From Prostheceraeus crozeri (taxonomy: Eukaryota > Platyhelminthes > Polycladida > Euryleptidae), in assembly GCA_907163375.1 (NCBI GenBank), contig CAJQUW010003464.1, forward strand, positions 186,001 through 250,000: a stretch of 64,000 bases of DNA. The letters are read 5' to 3'. The notes beneath the pieces were generated by a model. It ran no database searches. It saw only the letters and a list, made by a program, of their open reading frames with translations, and was not told where the DNA came from. This document shows, piece after piece, positions 44,701 through 54,114 of the stretch. The position numbers were made by a program, and so were the translations under genes. Each line of letters begins with the position of its first letter. Within the stretch, counting starts at the first letter, position 1.

Positions 44701-45252
44701 AATAACTTTATTTTAGAAATTAATGGTTTCAACGAAAAATACATTCATTATACAGATACTGATTCAATATACATTTCTAATGAGCTCTTCAATAAATTAG
44801 ATACTGCTGGATGTGTTGGTGGGGAATTGTGTCAAGGAAAAAATGATTATGGAAATGGTGGAATTATTTTTGCAATGTTTATTGCTCCTGAAATAAAATA
44901 TTGTATTACTGTAGATGAACAAGGGAGACTTAGTGAAAAGAAAACATTCAAAGGATATTCACAAGATAAAGTAAAAGTAGAAGATTTTCTAAAATTATAT
45001 TCGGGGAAAACATTATCGACTACAGTTAATAAACCATGGAAAAGATCTTTAGAAACTGGAATTAGTATTCCTGATAAGAATAATAATACTGAAGAAAAAA
45101 AATTTTCTGGTCAAATAAATATACTTAAACGTCAAGCACCTGATGAAAATGAAATTATGTTACCTTATAACGGAGAAGATATTCAAGCTGAAATATTTCA
45201 AACAATAATCTGTGAGAGTAATTTAAGCGATGATGATGACACGTGGGAATAA
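41745..45252 (+). pseudogene. Polinton 2 protein-primed DNA polymerase B (intein-free, broken)
   Basis: About 1165 residues of homology. A basic N-terminus (KRSKRIKKQKR) is followed by the exonuclease motif YIWDLETF near 42785, IAHNSSGFDSYF near 43170 and the polymerase motif A FDATSLYPSAMYD near 43975. Motif B KLLMNSLYGKTVQK lies near 44440 and motif C HYTDTDSIYIS near 44746-44778. This is the family B, protein-primed branch used by Polintons, adenoviruses and related elements. Motif C is uninterrupted, unlike in Polinton 1. The gene is broken once or so in its middle. Confidence 0.9.
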
Positions 45253-45257
45253 TAATT

Positions 45258-45695
45258 TTTTTAATACATCTAAAAATTTTATAACATCTAAAAACTTATT
45301 ACATCTAAAAATTTTATAACATCTAAAAACTTATTAAATCTAAAAATTTTATTACATATGAAAATTTTATAACATCTAAAAATTTTATAACATCTAAAAA
45401 TTTTATAACATCTAAAAACTTATTACATCTAAAAACTTATTACATCTAAAAAATTTATATCTAAAATTTATATCTAAAAAAATTTATATCTAAAATTTAT
45501 ATCTAAAAAAATTTATATCTAAAATTTATACCTAAAAATTTATATCTAAAATTTATACCTAAAAATTTATATCTAAAATTTATACCTAAAAATTTATATC
45601 TAAAATTTATATCTAAAATTTATATCTAAAATTTATACCTAAAAATTTATATCTAAAATTTATATCTAAAATTTATTTCCATGAGATATATATGT
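45258..45695. repeat. AT-rich tandem repeats between polymerase and fibre genes of Polinton 2
   Basis: Two interleaved repeat types: ACATCTAAAAATTTTATA and ATCTAAAATTTATACCTAA, in many copies. Polinton 1 has only about 150 bp of similar ATATAAATTTT sequence here, so the array expanded in Polinton 2. Confidence 0.85.
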
Positions 45696-45709
45696 TTTAT
45701 TGTTAAAAA

Positions 45710-45994
45710 ATGATGTTACCAAATGTTGGTGGAGGTGCATATATCCCGAATAATCGTGAATTAGAAATAGAGATAGAAAATTATATCATGAAAACTGGAG
45801 ACGTTTTATCTGGTCCATTGCATCTTTCTATTCTTCCGCAACAAAATACAGAGTTAACAAATAAACAATATGTTGATACACAAATCAATGATTTAAAAGA
45901 AAAATATATAAACGATGTTTTGGTTCCACTGATGAATGAATTAAAGTTGCTAAAACTTAATGACATCATTAAACGAAAAATTATTAAAACTTGA
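45710..45994 (+). CDS. Polinton 2 fibre-like protein
   Basis: 94 residues with MKTGDVLSGPLHLSILPQQN and ELTNKQYVDTQINDL, the tail-fibre/collar-like pattern seen also in Polinton 1. Start in the GTTAAAAAATG context. The C-terminus overlaps the coiled-coil frame that follows by about 35 bases. Confidence 0.6.
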   Translation: MMLPNVGGGAYIPNNRELEIEIENYIMKTGDVLSGPLHLSILPQQNTELTNKQYVDTQINDLKEKYINDVLVPLMNELKLLKLNDIIKRKIIKT

Positions 45995-46595
45995 TAAAAA
46001 GGATAGAGAGCTAGAAGCAGATATAGCAAAACTTTTTAAAAAGATTTCTGAACAATCAAAAATTTTAATATTAATTTCTTTAAATTTAAAATCTGCTGTA
46101 ATTAAAAATAAACATCAGATAAAAATGTTAAAAGAACAATTAGAAGATGAAATAGAAAATCTACCTGAAAGAATTAAAAAAAAATTAAAGCAGTTACAAG
46201 CTACATTCCAAAAAAGTGTTGATGAATTAAGTTCTAAAATTACTCAACAAATGAAAAAGATGAATAGAATAATAAATGAAGTAAACTCACTTAATGAAAA
46301 AGTTGATAAAATGAAAAATCTTAAAATCAATTTAGAAAATGAATTAAAGAAAAATTTACAAGAAAACTCTAAAGAAAATAAAGAACAGTTAGATTCTGTT
46401 AAAAGACAATTAGATGTTCTTAAAATTAAGTTAAATGCACTTAAAACGGCATTGAAGATTAATCAGCAGAAAATGCAAGTTAATAGAAAAGAAATTAAAA
46501 TACATCACACGCTGCTTGACGCAATAGATAAAGTGCAACAGTCAATTAATAAAGTTATCTCGAAGTTGTTGTCCATTCACAAACGTAAATATTAA
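45960..46595 (+). CDS. Polinton 2 coiled-coil protein
   Basis: 211 residues, almost entirely heptad-type coiled coil rich in K, E, L, I, N and Q. The first Met lies inside the end of the fibre-like frame. Its nearness suggests the two form one fibre, either as overlapping genes or because the original reading frame has changed. Function is inferred from shape only. Confidence 0.6.
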   Translation: MTSLNEKLLKLDKKDRELEADIAKLFKKISEQSKILILISLNLKSAVIKNKHQIKMLKEQLEDEIENLPERIKKKLKQLQATFQKSVDELSSKITQQMKKMNRIINEVNSLNEKVDKMKNLKINLENELKKNLQENSKENKEQLDSVKRQLDVLKIKLNALKTALKINQQKMQVNRKEIKIHHTLLDAIDKVQQSINKVISKLLSIHKRKY

Positions 46596-46668
46596 ACGGA
46601 CCAAAGGTCCTCAGGTTACTAACCAATCGTAAATATTTTTTCTCAAAAGTCAAATTTAATCCTAAAAA

Positions 46669-47166
46669 ATGCCTATAATTTATAAACACAATCTTAAACA
46701 TTTTGCTTCAAATCAAAAAATTGCTCATGAACCACGTATGAATCCTGTTTATCATTATGATAATAGAGAAACAGTCGGAACAGAAAAGTTCCTAGGCACC
46801 GCAGGTGCCGTTCACACGGAAGGAGCTGGGATCTTCTCTGGTATTGGAAGTATCGTTAACTTAATTAAAAATAATAAAGATTTGATTACATCTGCTGCAA
46901 AAGGAGCACCTGCTACAGGTAGTACAGCTAGTGCAATATCAAATGCTGTCAAGTCTCAAAACGAATTAAAACAACTAGAAGCTATTCGTAAACTTAGGAA
47001 TGATTCCGAAGAACTAAAAAATTTAAAAAAACTTTCAGAGGAAACAAAAAATAAAATTGCTAACATTGCTGTTGGGGAAACCTTGAGGAGGGGAGCTCCG
47101 TCTGATAGTAAACATAATGAAAAAACAATTGAAGAAATAAGAGGTAATGGTCTAGCAAAATTCTAA
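46669..47166 (+). CDS. Polinton 2 small Gly-rich virion-type protein
   Basis: 165 residues. GAGIFSGIGSIVNLIKNNKD near residues 51-70 is amphipathic, followed by a small-residue TSAAKGAPATGSTASAISNA segment and a charged helical C-terminus ending GNGLAKF. Start in the CCTAAAAAATG context, directly upstream of the capsid gene. It resembles small capsid-associated membrane-active proteins by character only. Confidence 0.6.
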   Translation: MPIIYKHNLKHFASNQKIAHEPRMNPVYHYDNRETVGTEKFLGTAGAVHTEGAGIFSGIGSIVNLIKNNKDLITSAAKGAPATGSTASAISNAVKSQNELKQLEAIRKLRNDSEELKNLKKLSEETKNKIANIAVGETLRRGAPSDSKHNEKTIEEIRGNGLAKF

Positions 47167-47259
47167 AATTATATTTTAGTAAAATTTTTTAGTAATTTTT
47201 TTAGTAAAAATTTTTTCTGTGTGTGAGAAAAACAAAAAGTCAAATTATTTTTTATAAAA

Positions 47260-48516
47260 ATGTCTTCGCTTATCGAAAATAAATTTAGATTAGACGATCC
47301 TCCGTTCGTCAGTTGCAATCAAAAAAAGAATGACTATATAAGAATTGCTATGAATCCCGGATCTTCCAGTAGAGTAAATACTGGAGGTGATTTAATTTTT
47401 GAAGTTGATAATCAGCAGAGTTATATATATTTACCTGATTCGTTTTTACATTGTGAATATTCTTTATATAGTGATGCTAAGTTTACAACACCATTACCAG
47501 AAACCGATAATATTGCACTAGAGAATAATTTTTTTCCAAGATTATTTACACAAATGCGTTTAGATGTTGCAACTCAAAATATAGAAACAATAAGTGATTC
47601 TCCAGGTGTAATTGATACAATGCTTAGACTTATAACAATTGGTGAAAATAATAAAAAGTATGAAATCGAAGGTTGGTTTCTTGATACTAATGATGGTATA
47701 ATTGTTGATGATTTAACTCACGCTGGAACAGATGCAGCAGGAATTGCGAAAGATGTAGAAAATATTGCAAAACATTTAAATAAAACAAATAATGATGCAT
47801 ATAAAGAAAGACGTGAGTTTCACAAGAAAAGTAAACAGACAGTTAATTGGTCATTGTCTCCATTATTCGGATATTTAGATTATGACAAAATATCATATCA
47901 ATTAAAATTTAAATTAATAATTCATCGTACAGCAAATAATGAATTAATCTTTTTTGGTAAGACTGGAAAAAAAGCATATTTAAAAATTGATAGACTTGAA
48001 TGGTGGATTAAGCATATTACTCCTAGTTTAGAGATTGAAACAGCTATTGCAAAAAGATTAAATACTAACAAACCAATTCCAGTAAATTTTCTAAAGCGTA
48101 CTGCTAGTTCAGTAACTTTTTCCGAACAAAGATTTAACTGGCATTTTACTAGAACTGCGAATACTCCAAGATATTTATTACTAACATTTCAAAGAAATAA
48201 TTCTCCAAGTTTTGATAAGAACAACATTCTTTTTCATATTAATACAATTCGAAGTTTACAAGTTTCATTAAATCAAACCCGTTATCCAATTGATCCATTA
48301 AGATTCGATGATACCAATAATCAATTTATGGAAGGATATGATTCTTATCGAAATCTTTGTATAGAATTTGGAGTTGAACCACAATTAACTCCTGGAGATT
48401 GGAGACATTTATATCCTGTTTTCTGTTTCGATTTAAGTGCACAATCTGAAGATATTATCAAGACCGGTTGTGATGTTACAATTAATATTGAAAAAAAGAT
48501 TCCACAACTTCATTGA
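47260..48516 (+). CDS. Polinton 2 major capsid protein (double jelly-roll type)
   Basis: 418 residues, open along its length. It shows NKFRLDDPPFVSCNQKKNDY, LEWWIKHITPSLEIETAIAK, RFNWHFTRT then PRYLLLTFQR, and DWRHLYPVFCFDLSAQSEDI near the C-terminus. The last of these is the hallmark end of Polinton/adintovirus hexon-like proteins. The start at 47260 is in TTTATAAAAATG. It identifies the element as one that once had virus-like particles. Confidence 0.85.
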   Translation: MSSLIENKFRLDDPPFVSCNQKKNDYIRIAMNPGSSSRVNTGGDLIFEVDNQQSYIYLPDSFLHCEYSLYSDAKFTTPLPETDNIALENNFFPRLFTQMRLDVATQNIETISDSPGVIDTMLRLITIGENNKKYEIEGWFLDTNDGIIVDDLTHAGTDAAGIAKDVENIAKHLNKTNNDAYKERREFHKKSKQTVNWSLSPLFGYLDYDKISYQLKFKLIIHRTANNELIFFGKTGKKAYLKIDRLEWWIKHITPSLEIETAIAKRLNTNKPIPVNFLKRTASSVTFSEQRFNWHFTRTANTPRYLLLTFQRNNSPSFDKNNILFHINTIRSLQVSLNQTRYPIDPLRFDDTNNQFMEGYDSYRNLCIEFGVEPQLTPGDWRHLYPVFCFDLSAQSEDIIKTGCDVTINIEKKIPQLH

Positions 48517-48814
48517 TGGCTTATGGTTTATTGCTAGAAGATGTAAAATATTCTATTGAAATTCTTAATGGAAAGATGGCTAGGATAGGTTAATAACCTT
48601 AGGTCCTTTGGTCCGATCGGCTAAAGCCCCAGACTACGTCGATTAATTAATTTTTTTTCATAACTAGAATAGATTAAAATTTTTTGGAAACTTAAAATTT
48701 TTTGGTAACTTAAAATTTTTTCATAACTAGAATAGATTAAAAATTCTTAACTTAAAATTTTTCATAACTAGAATAGATTAAAATTTTTGATAACTTAAAT
48801 TTTTTTTATTAAAA
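48517..48814. repeat. AT-rich interval with short repeats in Polinton 2
   Basis: Repeated CTTAAAATTTTTT and CATAACTAGAATAGATTAAA units. No gene seen. Confidence 0.6.
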
Positions 48815-49297
48815 ATGTCGCTAGCGAAAAGTAATAATAATAAAACTGTTGAATTAAAATTACGTAATATTGTTGACAAAAATACCCCTAAAACTATTAC
48901 GATTAACAAAAAAAAGTATTACATAAGTAAACGAATGATAGAGAATATTCAATTACAAGAAGAAAAGAATGGCGGGATTCTCCCATTAATTCCCCTAATA
49001 ATAGGTGGCATAGCAGCTGCAGGAAGTGTTGCAGGTGGGACAGCTGGTATTGTCCAAGCAGTAAATAAAAATAAATCAGAGAAGGCAGCATTAGAAGAAC
49101 AAAAACGTCATAATAGAGAGTTAGAGAAAGTTGCTAGGGGTGAAGGAATAGTAGATAATTTTATTAGTAAATTAAAATTAGTTGATGAAGGAAAACGAGT
49201 TCTTAAAAATATTCTCCACAATGTTGATGATTTAATTGAAATTAAAGAAACTAAAGATGGTTCTGGAATATATCTAAGTCCTAGTATGATTCGGTAA
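48815..49297 (+). CDS. Polinton 2 small protein with Gly/Ala-rich hydrophobic segment
   Basis: 160 residues, orthologous to 23937-24416. GGILPLIPLIIGGIAAAGSV is followed by GGTAGIVQAVNKNKSEKAAL and a charged tail. Possible membrane-active or core virion protein by analogy with similarly placed small proteins in related elements. Start in ATTAAAAATG. Confidence 0.62.
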   Translation: MSLAKSNNNKTVELKLRNIVDKNTPKTITINKKKYYISKRMIENIQLQEEKNGGILPLIPLIIGGIAAAGSVAGGTAGIVQAVNKNKSEKAALEEQKRHNRELEKVARGEGIVDNFISKLKLVDEGKRVLKNILHNVDDLIEIKETKDGSGIYLSPSMIR

Positions 49298-49337
49298 AAC
49301 ATTTATTTTATCTTTTAAATTTTTTTTATCTTTTAAA

Positions 49338-49799
49338 ATGAATTCTAAAAATTCCGAAAATTTAATTAAATTAAAAATTTCTAATTTAGATTTATAGAAT
49401 TATCTATTAAACAAAAATAAAAACTCAAATTGTCAGCATATTGGAGGTGACATACAAAAAACATTAGAAAACTTTCCTGGCTTTATTTGGAGTAAATATT
49501 CGAAAGAAAAACATCTTCCTGGTCATTCATATACCGGTCCAGGAACTCAATTAGATATAAGACTAGATGAGAATAATAATCCGAAACCAGGTGAAGAACC
49601 AATAAATAGAGTAGATGCCGCCGCTTATAGACATGATTTAGCTTATCGAAATCATGATCTAAGTTCTCGACATGCAGCTGATAAGAAGATGATTCAAGAA
49701 TTAGATAGTATTCAAAATCCTACATTTAGAGAAAAAATTGAAAGAATGTTTGTTAAGAAAGCTTTACAAGCTAAAATATTATTCGGTCAGGGTTTAAAT
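49338..49799 (+). pseudogene. Polinton 2 phospholipase-A2-like domain (broken)
   Basis: YTGPGTQLDIRLDENN and DAAAYRHDLAYRNHD carry the calcium-loop and HD signature of the PLA2 superfamily, followed by HAADKKMIQELDSIQ. It is joined closely to integrase in the same orientation, as in Polinton 1. Confidence 0.72.
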
Positions 49800-50627
49800 G
49801 CAACGACAGCAAAGCTGTCTGAGAGCAACGCTCGAACCTACGCGTCCGAAATCCACAAGGAATATAGAAGGCCTAAATATTTATTGAAAGTAAAAGTATT
49901 TAATAAAGATGATATTTGGAGTGCTGATCTTATTCATATGCCGAATGAAAAAGATTATAAATACGCATTGACCGTTATAGATTTATATACACGATACGCT
50001 TGGGTAAAGCCTTTAAAAAACAAAAGTGGTCTATCAGTTAAATATGCGTTTGAAGAAATCTTTGAAGAAAGTAAGAGAAAGCCAAGGAAATTGTTTGTTG
50101 ATAAAGGGTCGGAATTTTATAACAGAAATGTTCAGCCACTATTTGAAACTGTTTATTCAACTGAAAATGCAGGGAAGGCCGTAGTGATAGAAAGATTCAA
50201 TCGGACGTTAAAAAATAAATTATTCAAAAAATTTACTCAGCAAGGAAATCAGAAATGGTTAAAAATATTACCAGGAATTGTAGAGCAGTACAATAATAAA
50301 GTTCATTCAGGTATTGAAGAAACCCCAAAGAATGCTTCGGACGACCCTGATTTAACACGAAAGAAAATATTCGAAAATAATTATTCGAATGAGAGTAATC
50401 CGAATTTGCAGAAACTTAAGCCGAAATTTAAAATTGGAGATAGAGTTAGAATATTTAAATATAAGAATAAATTTGAAAAAGGCTTCGTCGGATACTGGAC
50501 GAAAGAGATATTTGAAATTTCTAAAATAAATCAAACTTATCCGATTACTTACGAAATCAAAGATTTAGATGATGAAGATATCAGAGGCCGATTTTATCAA
50601 AATGAATTACAACGAAGTGATTTTTAA
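49800..50627 (+). CDS. Polinton 2 retroviral-type integrase
   Basis: About 275 residues of rve-type integrase. DDE residues are visible in WSADLIHMPNE, LFVDKGSEFYN and VIERFNRTLKN, in the usual spacing. A C-terminal SH3/chromo-like part reads KFKIGDRVRIFKYKNKFEKG then GRFYQNELQ. It would insert the linear element and create the 6-bp target duplication. It overlaps the end of the protease gene on the other strand by a few bases. Confidence 0.85.
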   Translation, partial: ATTAKLSESNARTYASEIHKEYRRPKYLLKVKVFNKDDIWSADLIHMPNEKDYKYALTVIDLYTRYAWVKPLKNKSGLSVKYAFEEIFEESKRKPRKLFVDKGSEFYNRNVQPLFETVYSTENAGKAVVIERFNRTLKNKLFKKFTQQGNQKWLKILPGIVEQYNNKVHSGIEETPKNASDDPDLTRKKIFENNYSNESNPNLQKLKPKFKIGDRVRIFKYKNKFEKGFVGYWTKEIFEISKINQTYPITYEIKDLDDEDIRGRFYQNELQRSDF

Positions 50628-51088
50628 TTATCATTATTATTATTCAATTCTAACATAATATCAAGAAATGGCACTCCTTCTTGCAATTTAAATAAAACAT
50701 AAAGACATAATTGACCACAATAAGTTGTTCCCGGTTTTTGAATTTGAAATGTATTATAAATTCCATTGCCAAGTATTTCTCTTACTTCATTCGTAGGTGG
50801 AAGCCCGTATGAGTCAAAATAATAATTATCTCCGTTTTTACTAAAGATACCTGCTGACCAATGTACGCCTTTTTGGTCTGAAGTGTGAAGATTCGTTATG
50901 AAATTTACAGTTGAAACTTTGTTCCGAGAACTGAAGGTTCCTGTTGGCTTATTTTTGATCAATTGTAATTCGTCTCTCATTAGGACATAAAAATTCTTTA
51001 TTCCCAATTGATGTGCGATTTTCTTTAGATCAAAATTCGTTGTTGTTTCTGTTCCATATAATTAAAAAAACTCGATCAGGTCAGTCAT
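50624..51088 (-). pseudogene. Polinton 2 adenain-like cysteine protease
   Basis: Homologous to 22224-22652: GVHWSAG (His), YYFDSYGLP (acidic), FQIQK (Gln) and TTYCGQLCLYVLF (Cys), the peptidase C5 order. It converges on the integrase gene. The N-terminal part near the start is not continuous with the rest. Confidence 0.83.
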
Positions 51089-51100
51089 TTTAAATGAAAC

Positions 51101-51420
51101 AAAAATCCAATTTGAAAATGCCATTGTCATTTTTCAGTCTCCACGTAAATAAGTTGCAATAAATGTTACTACTTGTTACTTATGAAGTAGAGTCCAACAT
51201 TTATATGAAAACAGAAATCCAATTTGAAAATGCCATTGTCATTTTTCAGTCTCCACGTAAATAAGTTGCAATAAATGTTACTACTTGTTACTTATGAAGT
51301 AGAGTCCAACATTTATATGAAAACAGAAATCCAATTTGAAAATGCCATTGTCATTTTTCAGTCTCCACGCAAATAAGTTGCAATAAATGTTACTACTTGT
51401 TACTTATGAAGTAGAATTTC
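51101..51420. repeat. 112-bp tandem repeat, about 2.8 copies
   Basis: The unit starting AATCCAATTTGAAAATGCCA repeats at 51106, 51218 and 51330 with almost no change, between the protease start and the end of the 230-residue gene. Confidence 0.92.
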
Positions 51421-52111
51421 ACGTTTGCAAGTCTTCTAATTCCTGCGTGAGTCCAGTATGTTGCGCATGTTGTTGTTCAGTTTGTTGCACATTGGGTGAA
51501 TCAAATATGGATTCTGCTATTCTTTGCTGTTCCTCCTCTTTTTCACGATCAATATAATCTTCAAGATGAGCAAAATTCTTCATCACAAAGTAAATTGATA
51601 GAGAAGAATTGGCTAAGTTTGGATAGTTCTTTGATAATTTGAATAATTTGATCAGTAATGTCACATATGAACGTGAAAACTTTATTTTGTGGGTCTCATT
51701 TAATTCTTTCACGAATTTTGTATAATTCATATTAGACAATAACTTCAGTCGCTGAAGTACTTCTCCTTGCGAAATATAGCAACGTAGAAGATTCCGATGT
51801 GTCATTTTCTCGAAAGCAATGAGTTTATTCAATGACGAGATGCACGATGAAACACTTAAAAAATCTTTTTTCTCGAGAAATACAGGTAAATTGCTGCTGT
51901 CAACATCCTTGAATGAATCTCGGATTATTTCAAACACTTCTCTCTTTTTATCTTCTTCGTTTCCACTCGTCTTCTGTTTCTTTCTTAGTGATTCAAGAAT
52001 AAATTTTGTTGATATCGTTTTGAAGAAATCAAGATGGTCTGGTGAAATAAGAGGCACAACTTGATCCACGAAGCAACAAAATTCTCTCTCTATTTTGCTG
52101 ACGGAAGACAT
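51419..52111 (-). CDS. Polinton 2 230-residue protein of unknown function
   Basis: An intact frame absent from Polinton 1. It is mostly helical, with a conserved-looking core YTKFVKELNETHKIKFSRSY, then LLIKLFKLSKNYPNL and SIYFVMKNFAHLEDYI. That core resembles helical DNA-binding or replication-associated domains in general style, but I cannot name a family. The C-terminus is Q/E-rich. It may be an accessory gene gained by Polinton 2 or lost by Polinton 1. Confidence 0.65.
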   Translation of the reverse strand: MSSVSKIEREFCCFVDQVVPLISPDHLDFFKTISTKFILESLRKKQKTSGNEEDKKREVFEIIRDSFKDVDSSNLPVFLEKKDFLSVSSCISSLNKLIAFEKMTHRNLLRCYISQGEVLQRLKLLSNMNYTKFVKELNETHKIKFSRSYVTLLIKLFKLSKNYPNLANSSLSIYFVMKNFAHLEDYIDREKEEEQQRIAESIFDSPNVQQTEQQHAQHTGLTQELEDLQT

Positions 52112-52264
52112 TGCAAATGAGAACTTTGCTTTCTAGCGCACACGGAACAATGACAGAAGAGAGAGAAGTGAAAACAGCTGCCAGATGCTTTGGCGTCATG
52201 TGGTTGTGCTGACGTGCTAGTAAGAATTAAAACAACTTCCCTAACGTACAACTAAAATCTAATT

Positions 52265-52511
52265 GTATCACAAAGCTGTAGCAACTACTGGAATTGTAAG
52301 AACGCCAGATGAAATGCGCCTAAAGAAATTGTTAAACATGCTCCAACGCCTTGTGTCACATTCTTAATTTTTTATAATGCTCTAATCTTAATAATAATTG
52401 AGATTCCTTATCTTTCATATAACGTACTCTATCTTTGTGTTTTTCTTTATTCATTTCATATGATAACGAAGGATATATTCTTGCGGTTTCTTCCACTTTT
52501 GTTTCTTCCAT
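52265..52511 (-). pseudogene. Polinton 2 remnant of the hydrophobic-protein gene
   Basis: Translated pieces match the first part of 35441-36091 (KDRVRYMKDKESQLLLRLEH and flanking residues). Only a decayed 5' portion remains near the right terminal repeat. Confidence 0.7.
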
Positions 52512-52589
52512 TTTTAAAGAAATATTTTCAGTCACATGATATATTTTAAAAACCTGAAAAACGGATTTAAAAGACGTTTTTAAAAATAC

Positions 52590-52984
52590 TAACTTTATGA
52601 TTTTCGGTGTCCTGGAACGGTCATGATTTTCAAGGTAAAAATTGTAATTCTCAAATTTGAGATTCTTAACTTTTATGATTTTCGGTGTCCTGGAACGGTC
52701 ATGATTTTGGGGGTGAAAATTGTAATTCTCAAATTTGAGATTTTGAAAAATTTGAAAATTGGGTATTTTGAGACCGGCTAAATTTTTGAAATTTTGTTTT
52801 TTGAAAATTTGTCACTACCTAAATTTTCCCCCCTTCGGCCTTCGGCCACGTGAAATTTGAAGTCTACCAAAATTTTTGAAATTTTGATTTTTTGAAAAAC
52901 CCCGCAAAAGTGTGACATCCGGCGCAAGCGAAGCGAAGCAAAGCGAAGCGAAGCGTCGCGCCGGATGTCACACTATATACTACT
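52590..52984. repeat. Right terminal inverted repeat of Polinton 2
   Basis: Reverse-complement counterpart of 38660-39010, with two CCTGGAACGGTCATGATTTT units and the terminal fold-back palindrome with GAAGC repeats at about 52911-52972. Confidence 0.88.
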
Positions 52985-53101
52985 GTCTAGTGTCCGTTTT
53001 TAATCAAACTTCCTTTTAAGTCTGAACATGACTTTTACTTTCATTTTAATGTGTCTTTTTTACCTAATCACATCTGTCCTGAGTTGTCTTGTCATGCATA
53101 G

Positions 53102-53168
<67 letters not shown>
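52985..53168 (+). mobile_element. 3' end of the LINE interrupted by Polinton 2
   Basis: Directly after the Polinton terminus the LINE frame resumes for a few codons (SSVRF) and stops. A short 3' UTR then leads into the TA microsatellite. A TTGTCA string follows at 53169-53174, matching the sequence before the LINE's 5' end. Confidence 0.65.

Positions 53169-53170
<2 letters not shown>
53106..53170. repeat. TA microsatellite
   Basis: More than thirty TA dinucleotides at the 3' end of the LINE. It may have grown from the LINE's simple-repeat tail. Confidence 0.92.
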
Positions 53171-53172
<2 letters not shown>

Positions 53173-54114
53173 CATGGTAATTAACCCTCACATATTTAGA
53201 GGATAAGGGTATGTTAAATGAGTTTAAAACCGAAAGTAAAGTTTCGATTTGAGCTCAAAATATGGAAATTTCAAGAACTTTAAACAAACCTGTATATCAC
53301 AATAATGTCAAAATTGTTTGTCGCTCTCAGATTTTATTAGCAAGATCAATTTTACAGCTTACTGGACATGTTCTTTTGTTGAGATTATAACTGAAGCTGT
53401 TCAGACATACATTGTACCTCACTTTATCAAGATTGCTGGTGCGAACTATGTTATTTAATTATTATTTGTTCTTACAAATCATGATTTCCTGCTACAGTCA
53501 CAAGCATTAGTACAGTTAGTATATTTCTAAAAAAAGTAGAAATGCATTCTAAGTGACTGTTGCAAATTGCCTGATTTGGGAGGTGAGATTTTCCGGTGCA
53601 GAGACTTTTTGATAGAGTGTTTTCTCTGCGTTCTTGAGACCTGAGTTCGAATCTAGATCTGATGAAACCTAAGCTACTATAAAAAATACACTCTAGATTC
53701 TTGCTGAACACTCAACACAGAAGAATGACAGTGGGATTTTTGAAGCTCGTCCACATGAAGAAAGTAGTTTGCTTAATTTAGTTTTATGTATAAACCAGTT
53801 ATATTCATATATTTATTTTCATTTTTTCATTCATTTGATGATAATTCTGCGAGTATCTAACAACTTCTGTCACATGAACCAAAGAGCCAAAATGGTGCTG
53901 AAATTTACATTTATTCTTAAATCACGAGAAAAGGGCAGCGCAATCGTAAAGAAAGACAACATCGTTTGTCGTTCGTTATAAGAACATATCATGTGGTTCC
54001 ATCACAGAATGAATGTCATGTTTTGGAAGATAAGAGTTGCAAACTGCAAACTCGCATGCACCGTAATACTTAAACCCCAACTTGCTGTCGATCATTTCGT
54101 GAAGAAATAGACTG
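53171..54114. other. Interior of the hAT-like element, no gene
   Basis: No transposase-like frame. A tRNA-like B-box string (GAGTTCGAATC) at about 53643-53653 suggests a decayed SINE. Confidence 0.4.

Larger units (their letters stand above)
38660..52984 (+). mobile_element. Polinton/Maverick element 2 (fossil, intein-free)
   Basis: A 14.3-kb element with inverted terminal repeats of roughly 350-400 bp and a perfect 6-bp target duplication. Plus-strand genes in order: unknown protein remnant, minor capsid, packaging ATPase, small protein, DNA polymerase B, fibre-like, coiled-coil, small Gly-rich protein, major capsid, Gly/Ala-rich protein, PLA2-like domain, integrase. On the minus strand are the adenain-like protease, a 230-residue unknown protein and a remnant of the hydrophobic-protein gene. 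It is broken, with about five breaks, but better kept than Polinton 1. Perfect duplication and several open genes argue for a fairly young insertion. Confidence 0.95.

Noticed and set aside
51106-51420. CRISPR-like array
   Set aside because: Three direct 112-bp repeats without unique spacers, inside a eukaryotic Polinton.
20780-52984. The two Polintons as one element with a large inverted duplication
   Set aside because: Each has its own complete pair of terminal repeats and its own 6-bp target duplication (ATGAAG/AGGAAG and GTCTAG/GTCTAG), so they are separate insertions in opposite orientation.
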